NCBI GenBank assembly: GCA_963741015.1
Contig: CAVUGP010000010.1
Coordinates: 124,001 to 188,000, forward strand
Origin: Brevifilum sp963741015
GTDB taxonomy: Bacteria; Chloroflexota; Anaerolineae; Anaerolineales; Anaerolineaceae
Length of the DNA: 64,000 nucleotides
Reading direction: 5' to 3'
Part shown: one piece after another, positions 42,965-51,007 of the stretch
Layout: every line of letters starts with the position of its first letter
How positions within the stretch are numbered: the first letter of the stretch is position 1
Notes under the pieces: generated by a model
What the model was told of the DNA's origin: nothing
Seen by the model: only the letters and a program-made list of their open reading frames with translations
Databases searched by the model: none
Translations under genes and position numbers: made by a program

Positions 42965-44191
42965 ATGAAAAGAATAAGAACATTGATCCCATTATTTAGT
43001 GCTGTCTTCGCAATAACTTTCCTGATCTCAGCCTGCTCGGCATTTGGATCCGGTGGACAGAGCGCGGCAGGAACGGCGGCAGCCCAAACCGTCGCTGCCG
43101 TAGAGACCGGGACGGCAATTGCCCAGCTCGAATCCGACGCGACCAAACTCGCGCAGACCGAAACTGCCCAGGCAATGCCGACCAATACACCGATGCCAAC
43201 GCCCACACCTACCCCAACCAATACACCAAATCCAACGGAAGAAGGCGGAGGTAATGTGTGCAACTTTGCTGGTTTTGTGGAGGATGTCACCATCGCGGAC
43301 CGGACCGTTCTTGAGCCTAATGCCACGTTTACCAAGGTCTGGCGGTTGAAGAATCTGGGTGAATGCGAATGGACGACCAACTACAAGGTCGTGTTTGTCT
43401 CCGGATATCAAATGGATGCTCCAACCGAATCACCTTTACCAGAGAACGTTGCCCCCGGCCAGGAAGTGGACATCAGCCTGAATATGGTTGCCCCAGGTTC
43501 ACCCGGCGCATATACCGGTTATTGGGAAATCAAATCGGACAATGGTGAAACCTTTGGCGTCGGTCAGGATGGGAAAGTCCCCTTCTGGGTCCGGATCCGG
43601 GTTACCGAAGATGAAAAAGCCGTGGTCTACAATTTTGCTGAGAATGCCTGCCAGGCTGGATGGGAATCAAGCGTCGTTTCCAATATTTCCTGTCCAAGCA
43701 GTGAAAATACCACCAAAGGGTTCATGCAGCCTCTTGACCAGGTTAAACTTGAAGATGGCGTCACCTATAATGAACCGGCTATCTTGACCTATCCGGATGC
43801 CGGTGAAAGCGGATATATGGTTGGCGCTTATCCCAGCATTAAGATCCAATCCGGCGACCATTTCCAGGCGACCATCGGCTGCCAATATGGCGCTACGGAT
43901 TGCAATGTCAGTTACACCTTACGGGTTATCCTATCCGGTGATAAATATGACTTACTGGGACAATGGCACGAGGTCTATGAAGGTCTTTATTACCCGGTCG
44001 ATGTAGATCTGTCAGCATATGCCGGAATGGATGTTCAGGTCGTCCTGTCCGTTATTGCGGAGGACAACACCAGTCAAAACTTTGCCATTTGGTTGAACCC
44101 TCAGATCGTCAGGGAAGCCAACTTAAATATAAGAAGTACAAGAATGAGCAGGCCGGGAAAATCCCGGCCTGCTTTTATTATCGATAATTAA
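42965..44191 (+). CDS. Lipoprotein with NBR1-type Ig-like domain
   Basis: A 408-residue lipoprotein. The signal peptide ends at a lipobox Cys in LISAC; a linker rich in Ala, Thr and Pro runs to about residue 95. An NBR1 Ig-like domain follows (about 100-215), with FVEDVTIADRTVLEPNATF, KVWRLKNLGECEWT and LPENVAPGQEVDISL, a domain frequent in Chloroflexota surface proteins. A second beta domain runs to about residue 385. The reading frame passes through a strong terminator at 44147-44176 before its stop. Removing one A from GGGAAGCC at about 44113 would end the protein at REPT before that terminator, so the last 20 or so residues are probably artificial. Confidence 0.85.
   Translation: MKRIRTLIPLFSAVFAITFLISACSAFGSGGQSAAGTAAAQTVAAVETGTAIAQLESDATKLAQTETAQAMPTNTPMPTPTPTPTNTPNPTEEGGGNVCNFAGFVEDVTIADRTVLEPNATFTKVWRLKNLGECEWTTNYKVVFVSGYQMDAPTESPLPENVAPGQEVDISLNMVAPGSPGAYTGYWEIKSDNGETFGVGQDGKVPFWVRIRVTEDEKAVVYNFAENACQAGWESSVVSNISCPSSENTTKGFMQPLDQVKLEDGVTYNEPAILTYPDAGESGYMVGAYPSIKIQSGDHFQATIGCQYGATDCNVSYTLRVILSGDKYDLLGQWHEVYEGLYYPVDVDLSAYAGMDVQVVLSVIAEDNTSQNFAIWLNPQIVREANLNIRSTRMSRPGKSRPAFIIDN
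44147..44176 (+). terminator. Intrinsic terminator inside the annotated 3' end of the NBR1-Ig lipoprotein
   Basis: A perfect 12-bp stem (AGCAGGCCGGGA and its complement) with loop AAA is followed by TTTT. It lies inside the last codons of the current frame, which argues that the true stop codon is upstream, near 44120. Confidence 0.9.
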
Positions 44192-44416
44192 AAATTCCCG
44201 GGGACATCGAAATCGAGATGTCGATGAGCGTTACATCAACCCCTAACAAACGCCAATGGTTTCAATTCAAGCAGCGGGGACGTTAACGGGGTTGGGTTGC
44301 TTATAATCGCTGATGAGTTCAGCGGATTCAGTTTCGGGATCGAACCGCTCGAATCCAATATGATCAATTAAGATACATAAAGGCTGACCGGGTCATCATG
44401 AAATCACCCGGTCAAT
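44192..44416. other. Gene-free region with hairpins
   Basis: This 225-base gap has no gene. It holds GACATC/GATGTC (about 44202-44220), a longer imperfect hairpin CAACCCC-TAAC against GTTA-GGGGTTG (44237-44294), a TATAAT near 44302, and GACCGGGT/ACCCGGTC (44386-44413). The last can terminate the minus-strand radical SAM gene. The middle part could be a small RNA, but there is no direct support. Confidence 0.35.
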
Positions 44417-45310
44417 TTATTTATTGAACAAATTTAATTGTTGGGTCTTGGATTTTGGAGGGTAAGTGGATACTTTGGTCCTGATGCCATAATGAGCACA
44501 TAAATCATAAAATAGCTTCGCCAACTCGTCCTGGTTACGGGCGGAGCATTGGTATTGATCGCCAAAGGTATTTTCATATTTTTCACGTACGCCTGGAAAG
44601 TGTAGATCCAATTGCTGGTAAAAATATTCCCGCTGGCCTTCCCGAACCGTGACACCAAAAGCGGGGATAATGTAATCGGCGTTGTGTTCAACGGCGGCCA
44701 GCACCACCTGCCGAATGTTCACGGGAGTGTCTTCAATAAAGGGCAGGATCGGCATCATCACCACGCCGGTCTCAATCCCGGCTTCCGCCACCTTCCGCAT
44801 CGCAGCCAGGCGCCGGCTGGGTGAAGGCGCACCCGGCTCCAAAACCTTGGCCAGTTCATCATAAGCTGTCGTGACCGTAAAACTGACCCGGGCTTTGACC
44901 TTATTGATTTGTTTCAGGATATCCAGGTCTTTGAGCACCATATCCGACTTGGTGATAATGTGAACCGGGAAGTGATATTTCTCCACGATCTCCAGCGCCT
45001 TCCTCGTTAACCCATAGCGAGATTCGGCAAAAGTATAGGGGTCATTCATTGAACCGAAGCCGATGATGCCCTTTTTTCGTTTGCGCGGAAGAATATCTTC
45101 CAATAATTCAATTGCATTAATCTTGATCAGCACTTCTTCGTTGAAATTCTCGATCTGGTAACAGGCGCTGCGGGTGTCACAATAGATGCACTGGTGTTCA
45201 CAGCCCCGATAAAGGTTCATATTATAGGACAGGCCAAACCACTCATCCTCGCCCCTGACCGAGTTGAGGATCCCTTTCACATCAATTTCACGGTATTTCA
45301 TCGGTACCAT
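44417..45310 (-). CDS. Radical SAM protein, spore photoproduct lyase-like/Rv2578c-type family
   Basis: A 297-residue protein with the radical SAM cluster motif CEHQCIYC near residues 37-44, preceded by NMNLYRGC. The sequence FGSMNDPYTFAESRYGLTRKALEIVEKYHFPVHIITKSDMVLKDLDIL is typical of the SplB-related group found outside spore formers. Function in this group is unsettled; DNA-repair and RNA-related roles have been suggested for relatives. The ATG at 45310 has no strong ribosome site; ATG 45301 (MKYREIDV) is an alternative. Confidence 0.84.
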   Translation of the reverse strand: MVPMKYREIDVKGILNSVRGEDEWFGLSYNMNLYRGCEHQCIYCDTRSACYQIENFNEEVLIKINAIELLEDILPRKRKKGIIGFGSMNDPYTFAESRYGLTRKALEIVEKYHFPVHIITKSDMVLKDLDILKQINKVKARVSFTVTTAYDELAKVLEPGAPSPSRRLAAMRKVAEAGIETGVVMMPILPFIEDTPVNIRQVVLAAVEHNADYIIPAFGVTVREGQREYFYQQLDLHFPGVREKYENTFGDQYQCSARNQDELAKLFYDLCAHYGIRTKVSTYPPKSKTQQLNLFNK

Positions 45311-45480
45311 TACTTTAATTCTAACGTGATTCGGTTCTTTTTGAAAAATTAAAGCAAGAATTTATCACTCCTGATATTAATCTGTAATAATGATAGCTTG
45401 CTTAATAGATTAAGATAAGTTTAAGATGGACAAAATAAGATTAAGATTTAATTCTTTACTTTGGCTGGGCTGCTGAGGTT

Positions 45481-46920
45481 ATGTATCATATATTTGGTCG
45501 AATTCAGAAGAAAAAAGGTGAATCTCAGGGAAAAAGGGTATTTTTCAGCCTGTTAATCGGTATCGCTCTGATCCTGGTCTTTATTTCATTTAATTCTTCC
45601 AGTGCGCGGGACCTCGATTCGATCCAGGCGGATGATACGGCCGGGATGTTGATCTATAAAACCTTCGGCGAACCAGTGACAGACTTGCAGCCATTGCCTG
45701 CACCTTGTGAAGGTGATAACTGCATTGCGGACTCGATCCCTTATTACAAACCTTTTTCTGGAACTTCATCTGCCGAAGGATCACGTTCCGGTCTGGAAGT
45801 TGTGTCCTCTCCTGAGATGTGGCCATTCTCCCCCACCGTAAAGATCTTCTCACACTGGCCATCAGGAACAACCACGACCTGTTCTGGGATGATGGTGGAA
45901 GCAAAATATGTCCTGACAGCCGCCCACTGTGTATATTCCCATCTGCCGGAGAACTGTCCGGAAGGTGAAGACGCCTGTTGGGTGGATGACATCGAAGCGG
46001 TTCCAGCCTATCAGGACGGCAGCGAACCATACGGCGAAAGCGGCTACCAGACCATCCTGGCCTGGACCGATTGGACTGAATCGCAGAATGCGGATTTCGA
46101 CCTGGCTGTTGTCCAGCTTCGTTACCCAATTGGCGCGTCGATTGGCTGGTTGGGTGTGGGATTCAATACTGACGATTCGTACTTCACCAATAATATCTTT
46201 ACCAGTACATCCTATCCGGAAGAATCGCCCCATGACGGCGAGTATATGTATGACTGGACAGGTACCGTTGATGATGCCGCCAGTTCGAGCGAAATTCTCT
46301 ACCTCGATCAAGGTTGTGATGCTGGCCAGTTGGGCGCCACCCTAAATGGTGATAATGGGATCGTCTATGGCATTTATTCATTTGACGACAGCGGTTCACA
46401 AACCGGGGTTACCCGCATCACCTACTCGAAATTTGATTCCATCCGCACTTTCATCGAGGTAGGTCAACCGAAAAGCGGTCCGGATCTGGCTGCATATGAC
46501 GTTCATGTCAGGTCGAAGTGGAATTTCCCCGGGCAAAAGCTGTCCGGCGTGGATTTCTACCTCCTGAATTATTCCACTTCAACCTTACCTGAAAATACTT
46601 ATCAGATCGATATCTACCTTTCAACGGATAACCTGATCAGCGACAACGTGATCTTATTGAATTCCTACCTTTATGAGGGCACATTGGAGCCCGACCAGGT
46701 CGTCCGGGTGTCCATTCCACCTGAAGTCGAACTCAAGCTGCCAGACGTTATCCATGGCTCGGAACCAAACGGTGGTATTTTCTACATCAGCGTGATCGTG
46801 CAACCTGTTGACGGTGAGGTGAACACAGATAACAACCGTTCCGTCTATTATCAGCCGGAACCGGTTTGGATCAACGATTCAGACAACAGCAATTATTTGT
46901 TTCCGGTATTTTCCAGGTGA
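45481..46920 (+). CDS. Trypsin-like (V8/glutamyl endopeptidase-type) serine protease homolog lacking the catalytic serine
   Basis: A 479-residue exported protein. A signal or anchor helix (FFSLLIGIALILVFISF) is followed by a pro region and a chymotrypsin-fold domain. The His is in LTAAHCVYSH and the Asp in ADFDLAVVQL. The nucleophile region reads CDAGQLGATLNGDNGIVYGI where GQSGxP is expected, so Leu (TTG) replaces Ser (TCG) by a one-base change. A C-terminal CARDB-like beta domain (about 335-450, DLAAYDVHVRSKWNFPGQKLSGVDFYLLNYS) follows. It is either an inactive homolog or carries a point mutation or sequence error. Confidence 0.8.
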   Translation: MYHIFGRIQKKKGESQGKRVFFSLLIGIALILVFISFNSSSARDLDSIQADDTAGMLIYKTFGEPVTDLQPLPAPCEGDNCIADSIPYYKPFSGTSSAEGSRSGLEVVSSPEMWPFSPTVKIFSHWPSGTTTTCSGMMVEAKYVLTAAHCVYSHLPENCPEGEDACWVDDIEAVPAYQDGSEPYGESGYQTILAWTDWTESQNADFDLAVVQLRYPIGASIGWLGVGFNTDDSYFTNNIFTSTSYPEESPHDGEYMYDWTGTVDDAASSSEILYLDQGCDAGQLGATLNGDNGIVYGIYSFDDSGSQTGVTRITYSKFDSIRTFIEVGQPKSGPDLAAYDVHVRSKWNFPGQKLSGVDFYLLNYSTSTLPENTYQIDIYLSTDNLISDNVILLNSYLYEGTLEPDQVVRVSIPPEVELKLPDVIHGSEPNGGIFYISVIVQPVDGEVNTDNNRSVYYQPEPVWINDSDNSNYLFPVFSR

Positions 46921-46969
46921 TCGTGTATAATGCAGCTATCTTAACACCTTCTTGACCAAGGAGAATTCA

Positions 46970-47323
46970 ATGGCTCACATCCCTGATGATAAAAATTTTG
47001 ATGAATTTATGAATGCCTCCGCTGAGGAATGGAGCAAACCCCAGGAATCATCCAGTTCTGCAGGTACGGGCAGTCAATCCACAAATAAGAGTGCGCCTGT
47101 CCCCGAAGGAACTTCCACCAGCAAAGCTAATCGCTGGGGATCGGAGCCAATTGAACCAACGCTTAACGAGCAGGAAAAGCAGGTATTGAAAGATAAAAGC
47201 AAGAAATGGATCACGATCCTGATCATCGTCCTGGTCGTGCTTTGCCTGTGCGCCTGTGTGGTGCTGATTGGTTTGCCGCTGGCCGGGATCAGTCTGCTGC
47301 CTGCTGGATGGTTTCAGTTTTAG
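46970..47323 (+). CDS. Single-pass membrane protein of unknown function
   Basis: A 117-residue protein: a hydrophilic N-terminal part of about 80 residues rich in Ser, Thr and Pro with NFDEFMNASAEEWSKP, then one long transmembrane helix (WITILIIVLVVLCLCACVVLIGLPLAGISLL) close to the C terminus. The ATG at 46970 has AAGGAG 7 bases upstream; the TTG at 46952 is part of the leader. A TATAAT at 46936-46941 is probably its -10 element. No family is recognised. Confidence 0.68.
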   Translation: MAHIPDDKNFDEFMNASAEEWSKPQESSSSAGTGSQSTNKSAPVPEGTSTSKANRWGSEPIEPTLNEQEKQVLKDKSKKWITILIIVLVVLCLCACVVLIGLPLAGISLLPAGWFQF

Positions 47324-47348
47324 ATAGTCTTTGCCTATGAAAACCCGA

Positions 47349-47377
47349 CCGCATCTGAGTTCCAGATGCGGTTTTTT
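47349..47377 (+). terminator. Intrinsic terminator
   Basis: A perfect 9-bp stem (CCGCATCTG/CAGATGCGG) with loop AGTTC and six T follows the small membrane protein gene by 25 bases. Confidence 0.92.
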
Positions 47378-47442
47378 ATAACAGAAATCAAATACTCTAT
47401 TTAAACCAATTTTCCCAAAACCTTTCATATATAATTGAGACC

Positions 47443-48111
47443 ATGAAGCGGACCGAACTCATTAATCAATTGGCTGACCACATTGTTGCTGTCGATCCGG
47501 GATATCCCCTGCGGGTTGCGGTGGATGGCGTGGACGCTGCCGGTAAGACTTCACTGGCGGATGAGCTTTCTCAGGTATTGATGGACCAGCCGCGAATGGT
47601 CATCCGGGCAAGTGTCGATAATTTCCTTAATCTGAAACAGATCCGCCGTAAACAAGGTCAATTTTCTCCTCAGGGCTTCTATCAGGATTCATACAACTAT
47701 TCCGCGTTGATCGGTGATCTTCTTGACCCTCTGGGACCAGCCGGCAGCCTTAATTTTCGGACTGCGATCTACGATCCCAATGAAGATATATCCATTGACT
47801 TACCATATCAAACAGCACCTGGAGACGCAATCCTGATCCTGGATGGGATTTTCCTGCTGCGACCTTGTCTGCTGCAATATTGGGATTTGACCATTTTCCT
47901 ATCCTGTGATTTCGAAATCACACGTGCAAGGGGCACAAAGAGGGATGCCGTGCTGTTCGGATCAATGGATGAAGCCGAAAACCGTTACCATAAACGCTAC
48001 ATCCCCGGCCAGCGTCTCTATTTCCAGGAAGCGCACCCTCTTGACAATGCCGACATCCTCATCGACAATAATAATTTAGAGGAACCATTTTTCATCCGTT
48101 TTCCCAAATGA
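47443..48111 (+). CDS. Uridine kinase-like P-loop protein
   Basis: A 222-residue protein with the P loop VDGVDAAGKTSLADEL (about residues 27-42), a DNF motif in RASVDNFLNLKQIRRKQG, and ILILDGIFLLRP as Walker B. These match the uridine kinase/phosphoribulokinase superfamily. Members of this size phosphorylate nucleosides or related small molecules; uridine itself is not proven. A TATAAT ends 7 bases before the ATG and no Shine-Dalgarno is visible, which suggests leaderless transcription. The pyrophosphatase gene follows after 41 bases. Confidence 0.8.
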   Translation: MKRTELINQLADHIVAVDPGYPLRVAVDGVDAAGKTSLADELSQVLMDQPRMVIRASVDNFLNLKQIRRKQGQFSPQGFYQDSYNYSALIGDLLDPLGPAGSLNFRTAIYDPNEDISIDLPYQTAPGDAILILDGIFLLRPCLLQYWDLTIFLSCDFEITRARGTKRDAVLFGSMDEAENRYHKRYIPGQRLYFQEAHPLDNADILIDNNNLEEPFFIRFPK

Positions 48112-48152
48112 ACTGAAAAGTTGCGTTCCAAATATCGGAAAGGAAGAGAAAT

Positions 48153-48780
48153 ATGGAAAAATCGTCCCGTTTCCCTGCCCCATTTTACCGCTGGCGGCCG
48201 CATCCCTGGCATGGCCTTGAAACAGGCCCGGAACCGCCTGAAAGGGTCCATGCCTTCATTGAAATCACACCTTTCGACTTCATTAAAATATGAAGTGGAT
48301 AAGGAGACCGGTTACCTTTTCGTTGACCGCCCTCAGCGGACTTCCTCCCTGCCACCTGCTCTGTATGGTTTCATCCCGCGCACCTACTGCGGAGAACGAG
48401 TCAAAGCGCTCTCTCAGGATGCCAAACGCGGCGATGGTGATCCGCTGGACATTTGTGTGATCAGCGAACGGCCGATCAACCGCTCCGAGATCTTTCTCAA
48501 GGCTATTGTGGTTGGTGTGATCCAGTTACTGGACCATGAAGAGGCCGATGACAAGATCATCGCCGTTCTGAGCAACGATAATATTTATGGTCATATCCGC
48601 GATATAGACGAATTGCCCAAAGTGATCGTCGAGCGCCTCGAGCATTATTTCCATACCTATAAAATGATCCCCGGCCAGGAGCAGATGATCAAAATCCTCA
48701 ATGTCGAAGGACATAAAAAAGCCAAGAAGATCGTTGAGGCGGCCATGGCCGATTACGACGATTTGTTCGACCGAGACTAA
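48153..48780 (+). CDS. ppa: Soluble inorganic pyrophosphatase, interrupted by a one-base frameshift
   Basis: The gene starts at ATG 48153 behind AGGAAGAG and encodes FYRWRPHPWHGLETGPEPPE, then HAFIEITPFDFIK, where the frame ends in TGA. The next frame continues without a gap: YEVDKETGYLFVDRPQRTSSLPPALYGFIPRTYCG, GDGDPLDICVISERPI and onward to 48780, with the metal-binding Asp residues of family I pyrophosphatases. Deleting one A from the AAAA at 48285-48288 restores ATT AAA TAT GAA and one protein of about 208 residues. The enzyme hydrolyses pyrophosphate. The open frame from 48121 in the second frame has a meaningless N terminus. Confidence 0.82.
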
Positions 48781-48819
48781 AAAATATCAGCAATTAATCC
48801 AGCAATTTAGTTAAAACGC

Positions 48820-48848
48820 TTGTCAGGATTCAGGCTTCACGCTAGAAT
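48820..48848 (+). promoter_or_regulatory. Promoter giving a leaderless trmD transcript
   Basis: TTGTCA (48820-48825), a 17-base spacer and TAGAAT (48843-48848) end 6 bases before the trmD ATG. Transcription should start at the A of the start codon, and no Shine-Dalgarno is present. Confidence 0.65.
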
Positions 48849-48854
48849 CCAAGC

Positions 48855-49613
48855 ATGCGTTTTGATATTTTTTCGCTGTTCCCAGAAGTTTTTCCCCCCT
48901 ATCTAAATACCAGCATTCTCAAGCGCGCCCAGGATTCCGGACAGTTGGAAGTGCAGACTTATAATATCCGCGATTGGGCGATGGACAAACATCACACCAC
49001 CGATGACACGCCCTACGGCGGCGGTGGTGGGATGGTGATGAAACCGGAACCTCTCTTCGCAGCAGTCGAATCGGTCCTGGGTTCGCCGCCGGTCTGTCCC
49101 TTGATCCTGCTTTCCCCCCAGGGACGTCCTTTCAACCAGAAGATGGCTTTTGAGTTGGCTGAAAATGGCCGTTTGGCATTGATTTGCGGCCGATACGAGA
49201 GTTTTGACGAACGCATCAGGCAGCATCTGGTGACCGATTCAATCTCGATCGGCGACTACGTGCTAACCGGTGGTGAACTGCCTGCCCTGGTCCTGATCGA
49301 TGCAATCACCCGCCTCCTGCCCGGTGTCCTGGGTGACCCTGAAGCGCCAACGGACGACTCACACGCGACCGGTTTGCTGGAATACCCACATTACACCCGG
49401 CCCCCTGAGTTCCGTAGCTGGGGAATCCCGGAGGTGCTGCTTTCCGGCAACCATGCTGAGATCGACCGCTGGCGCCGGGAACAATCTCTCCTCCGGACCC
49501 TGGAACAACGCCCCGATTTACTCGAAAAAGCGAACCTGAGCCAGACTGACCTGGCTTATCTGCTATCCTTGGGCTATACGCCCAAATCATCCACTCATCC
49601 TGATCTTTCATAA
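48855..49613 (+). CDS. trmD: tRNA (guanine-N1)-methyltransferase
   Basis: A 252-residue SPOUT-class enzyme. Landmarks are MRFDIFSLFPEVF, the loop DDTPYGGGGGMVMKPEP, LICGRYESFDERI, and the knotted AdoMet site SIGDYVLTGGELPALVLIDAI, followed by LLEYPHYTRPPEFRSWGIPEVLLSGNH. It makes m1G37 in tRNAs that read CNN/GGG-type codons and prevents frameshifting. It appears to have its own promoter and is not next to rpsP or rplS, its usual neighbours. Confidence 0.95.
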   Translation: MRFDIFSLFPEVFPPYLNTSILKRAQDSGQLEVQTYNIRDWAMDKHHTTDDTPYGGGGGMVMKPEPLFAAVESVLGSPPVCPLILLSPQGRPFNQKMAFELAENGRLALICGRYESFDERIRQHLVTDSISIGDYVLTGGELPALVLIDAITRLLPGVLGDPEAPTDDSHATGLLEYPHYTRPPEFRSWGIPEVLLSGNHAEIDRWRREQSLLRTLEQRPDLLEKANLSQTDLAYLLSLGYTPKSSTHPDLS

Positions 49614-49624
49614 AGGGAGAATTA

Positions 49625-50899
49625 ATGGAAGCGAAACGTCTGAACTATTTGAAAACTTTTTTATTGGGATTCGGTTTTTTTGGCGTCAGTGTGATCTGGG
49701 GGACATATAATGCCTTCGTGCCGCTGTTCCTGGCGAACAAATTCGACATCCGTCCGGGCATGATCGGTTTCTTCATGACCCTGGATAACATTGCTGCATT
49801 GTTCATCCAGCCGGCAGTCGGCGCCTGGTCCGACAGGCTTCATACCAAGATCGGCCGCCGGATGCCCTTCATCCTGGTCGGCGCACCGATAGCAGCCGTT
49901 GCGTTCGGTATCATCCCGATCGCCAGTGTACTGCCGGTATTCGTCGCCTCCACAGTCACCCTGATCCTCTCAATGGCGATCTGGCGCACACCCGTAGTAG
50001 CCTTGATGCCCGATATCACCCCCTCCAAATTCCGCTCTCAGGCAAACGGTGTGATCAACTTCATGGGTGGAGTGGGTGCGATCATCTCCTTCCTGGTCGG
50101 CTCCAAACTTTATGACGTGAACCACGCCTATCCTTTCTGGCTGGGTTCGATCCTGGTCATCCTGGCGGCTGTTCTGGTATTCCTTTTCATCAAGGAACCC
50201 AAGGTCTATGAAGAGAATCCCAATGCAGAACGCCCGAATTTGTGGAAGAGCCTGAATGGCATTCTGAAAGAGAAAGATAAAAGCGCCATCCGCATCTTCC
50301 TGGCGATCATGTTCTGGTTCATCGCCTATAACGCCATTGAAGCCTTCTTTACCCTTTATGCCAACAAACACCTGGGGATGTCCGAGTCTGACGGCGTGCG
50401 GTTGCTTTCTCAATTGTCGCTGCTGTTTGTATTGTTCGCTTTACCGTCAGGTTTTCTTGGTGGAAAGCTTGGTCGTCGAGTGACGATTTCGGCGGGTCTC
50501 ATCCTGATGTCCATCTGTATGTTGTTAATGGCAATCCTGCCCGTATCGCTGTTGACCAATGTTCTGTTCACGGCTCCGGTCCTTGGCACTGTACCCGTGG
50601 TAGGTGTGGTACTGATGGTCGCCGGCATTGCCTGGGCACTCATCAATATCAACTCGCTCCCGATGGTGGTCGATCTGACCGATGCCGTCCATATTGGCAC
50701 CTATACAGGGCTTTACTACCTCTTCTCCACCCTGGCTGCGATCCTCGGCCCGAATATCAATGGTTGGCTGGTGGAACTGGCTGGACTACGCTATGACGTG
50801 ATCATGTTCATTGGCCCACTCTTCATGCTGCTGGCATTTGGAATGATCATCGGCGTCCGCAAAGGTGAAGCTAAAAATTCGGAAATTCCTCAGGGATAA
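49625..50899 (+). CDS. MFS transporter, SLC45/sugar-transporter-like
   Basis: A 424-residue protein with 12 predicted transmembrane helices. The loop between helices 2 and 3 has the MFS signature GAWSDRLHTKIGRRMPFILVGAP, close to the SLC45/GPH-like sucrose and sugar transporter group. It is followed by a central cytoplasmic loop (KEPKVYEENPNAERPNLWKSLNGILKEK). It would carry a sugar or similar solute by proton or cation coupling. The gene starts 11 bases after trmD with GGGAGA as ribosome site, so it is probably co-transcribed with it. Confidence 0.84.
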   Translation: MEAKRLNYLKTFLLGFGFFGVSVIWGTYNAFVPLFLANKFDIRPGMIGFFMTLDNIAALFIQPAVGAWSDRLHTKIGRRMPFILVGAPIAAVAFGIIPIASVLPVFVASTVTLILSMAIWRTPVVALMPDITPSKFRSQANGVINFMGGVGAIISFLVGSKLYDVNHAYPFWLGSILVILAAVLVFLFIKEPKVYEENPNAERPNLWKSLNGILKEKDKSAIRIFLAIMFWFIAYNAIEAFFTLYANKHLGMSESDGVRLLSQLSLLFVLFALPSGFLGGKLGRRVTISAGLILMSICMLLMAILPVSLLTNVLFTAPVLGTVPVVGVVLMVAGIAWALININSLPMVVDLTDAVHIGTYTGLYYLFSTLAAILGPNINGWLVELAGLRYDVIMFIGPLFMLLAFGMIIGVRKGEAKNSEIPQG

Positions 50900-50919
50900 T
50901 TGTTTAGAGAGTTTGAATC

Positions 50920-50948
50920 TTGTGCTCAGTCAGAATAAACATTATACT
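50920..50948 (+). promoter_or_regulatory. Probable promoter of the BMP lipoprotein gene
   Basis: TTGTGC (50920-50925), a 17-base spacer and TATACT (50943-50948) lie about 60 bases before the start codon. Confidence 0.5.
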
Positions 50949-51007
50949 TAAGGTTGAAGACCCATCGAGGTCTATCTAATTACCCTATCTCTTATGGAGG
51001 AGAATCT

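Noticed and set aside
48150..48295. TGA at the frameshift in the pyrophosphatase gene might be a Sec codon.
   Set aside because: The family sequence continues in the next frame, not after TGA in the same frame, so recoding does not help.
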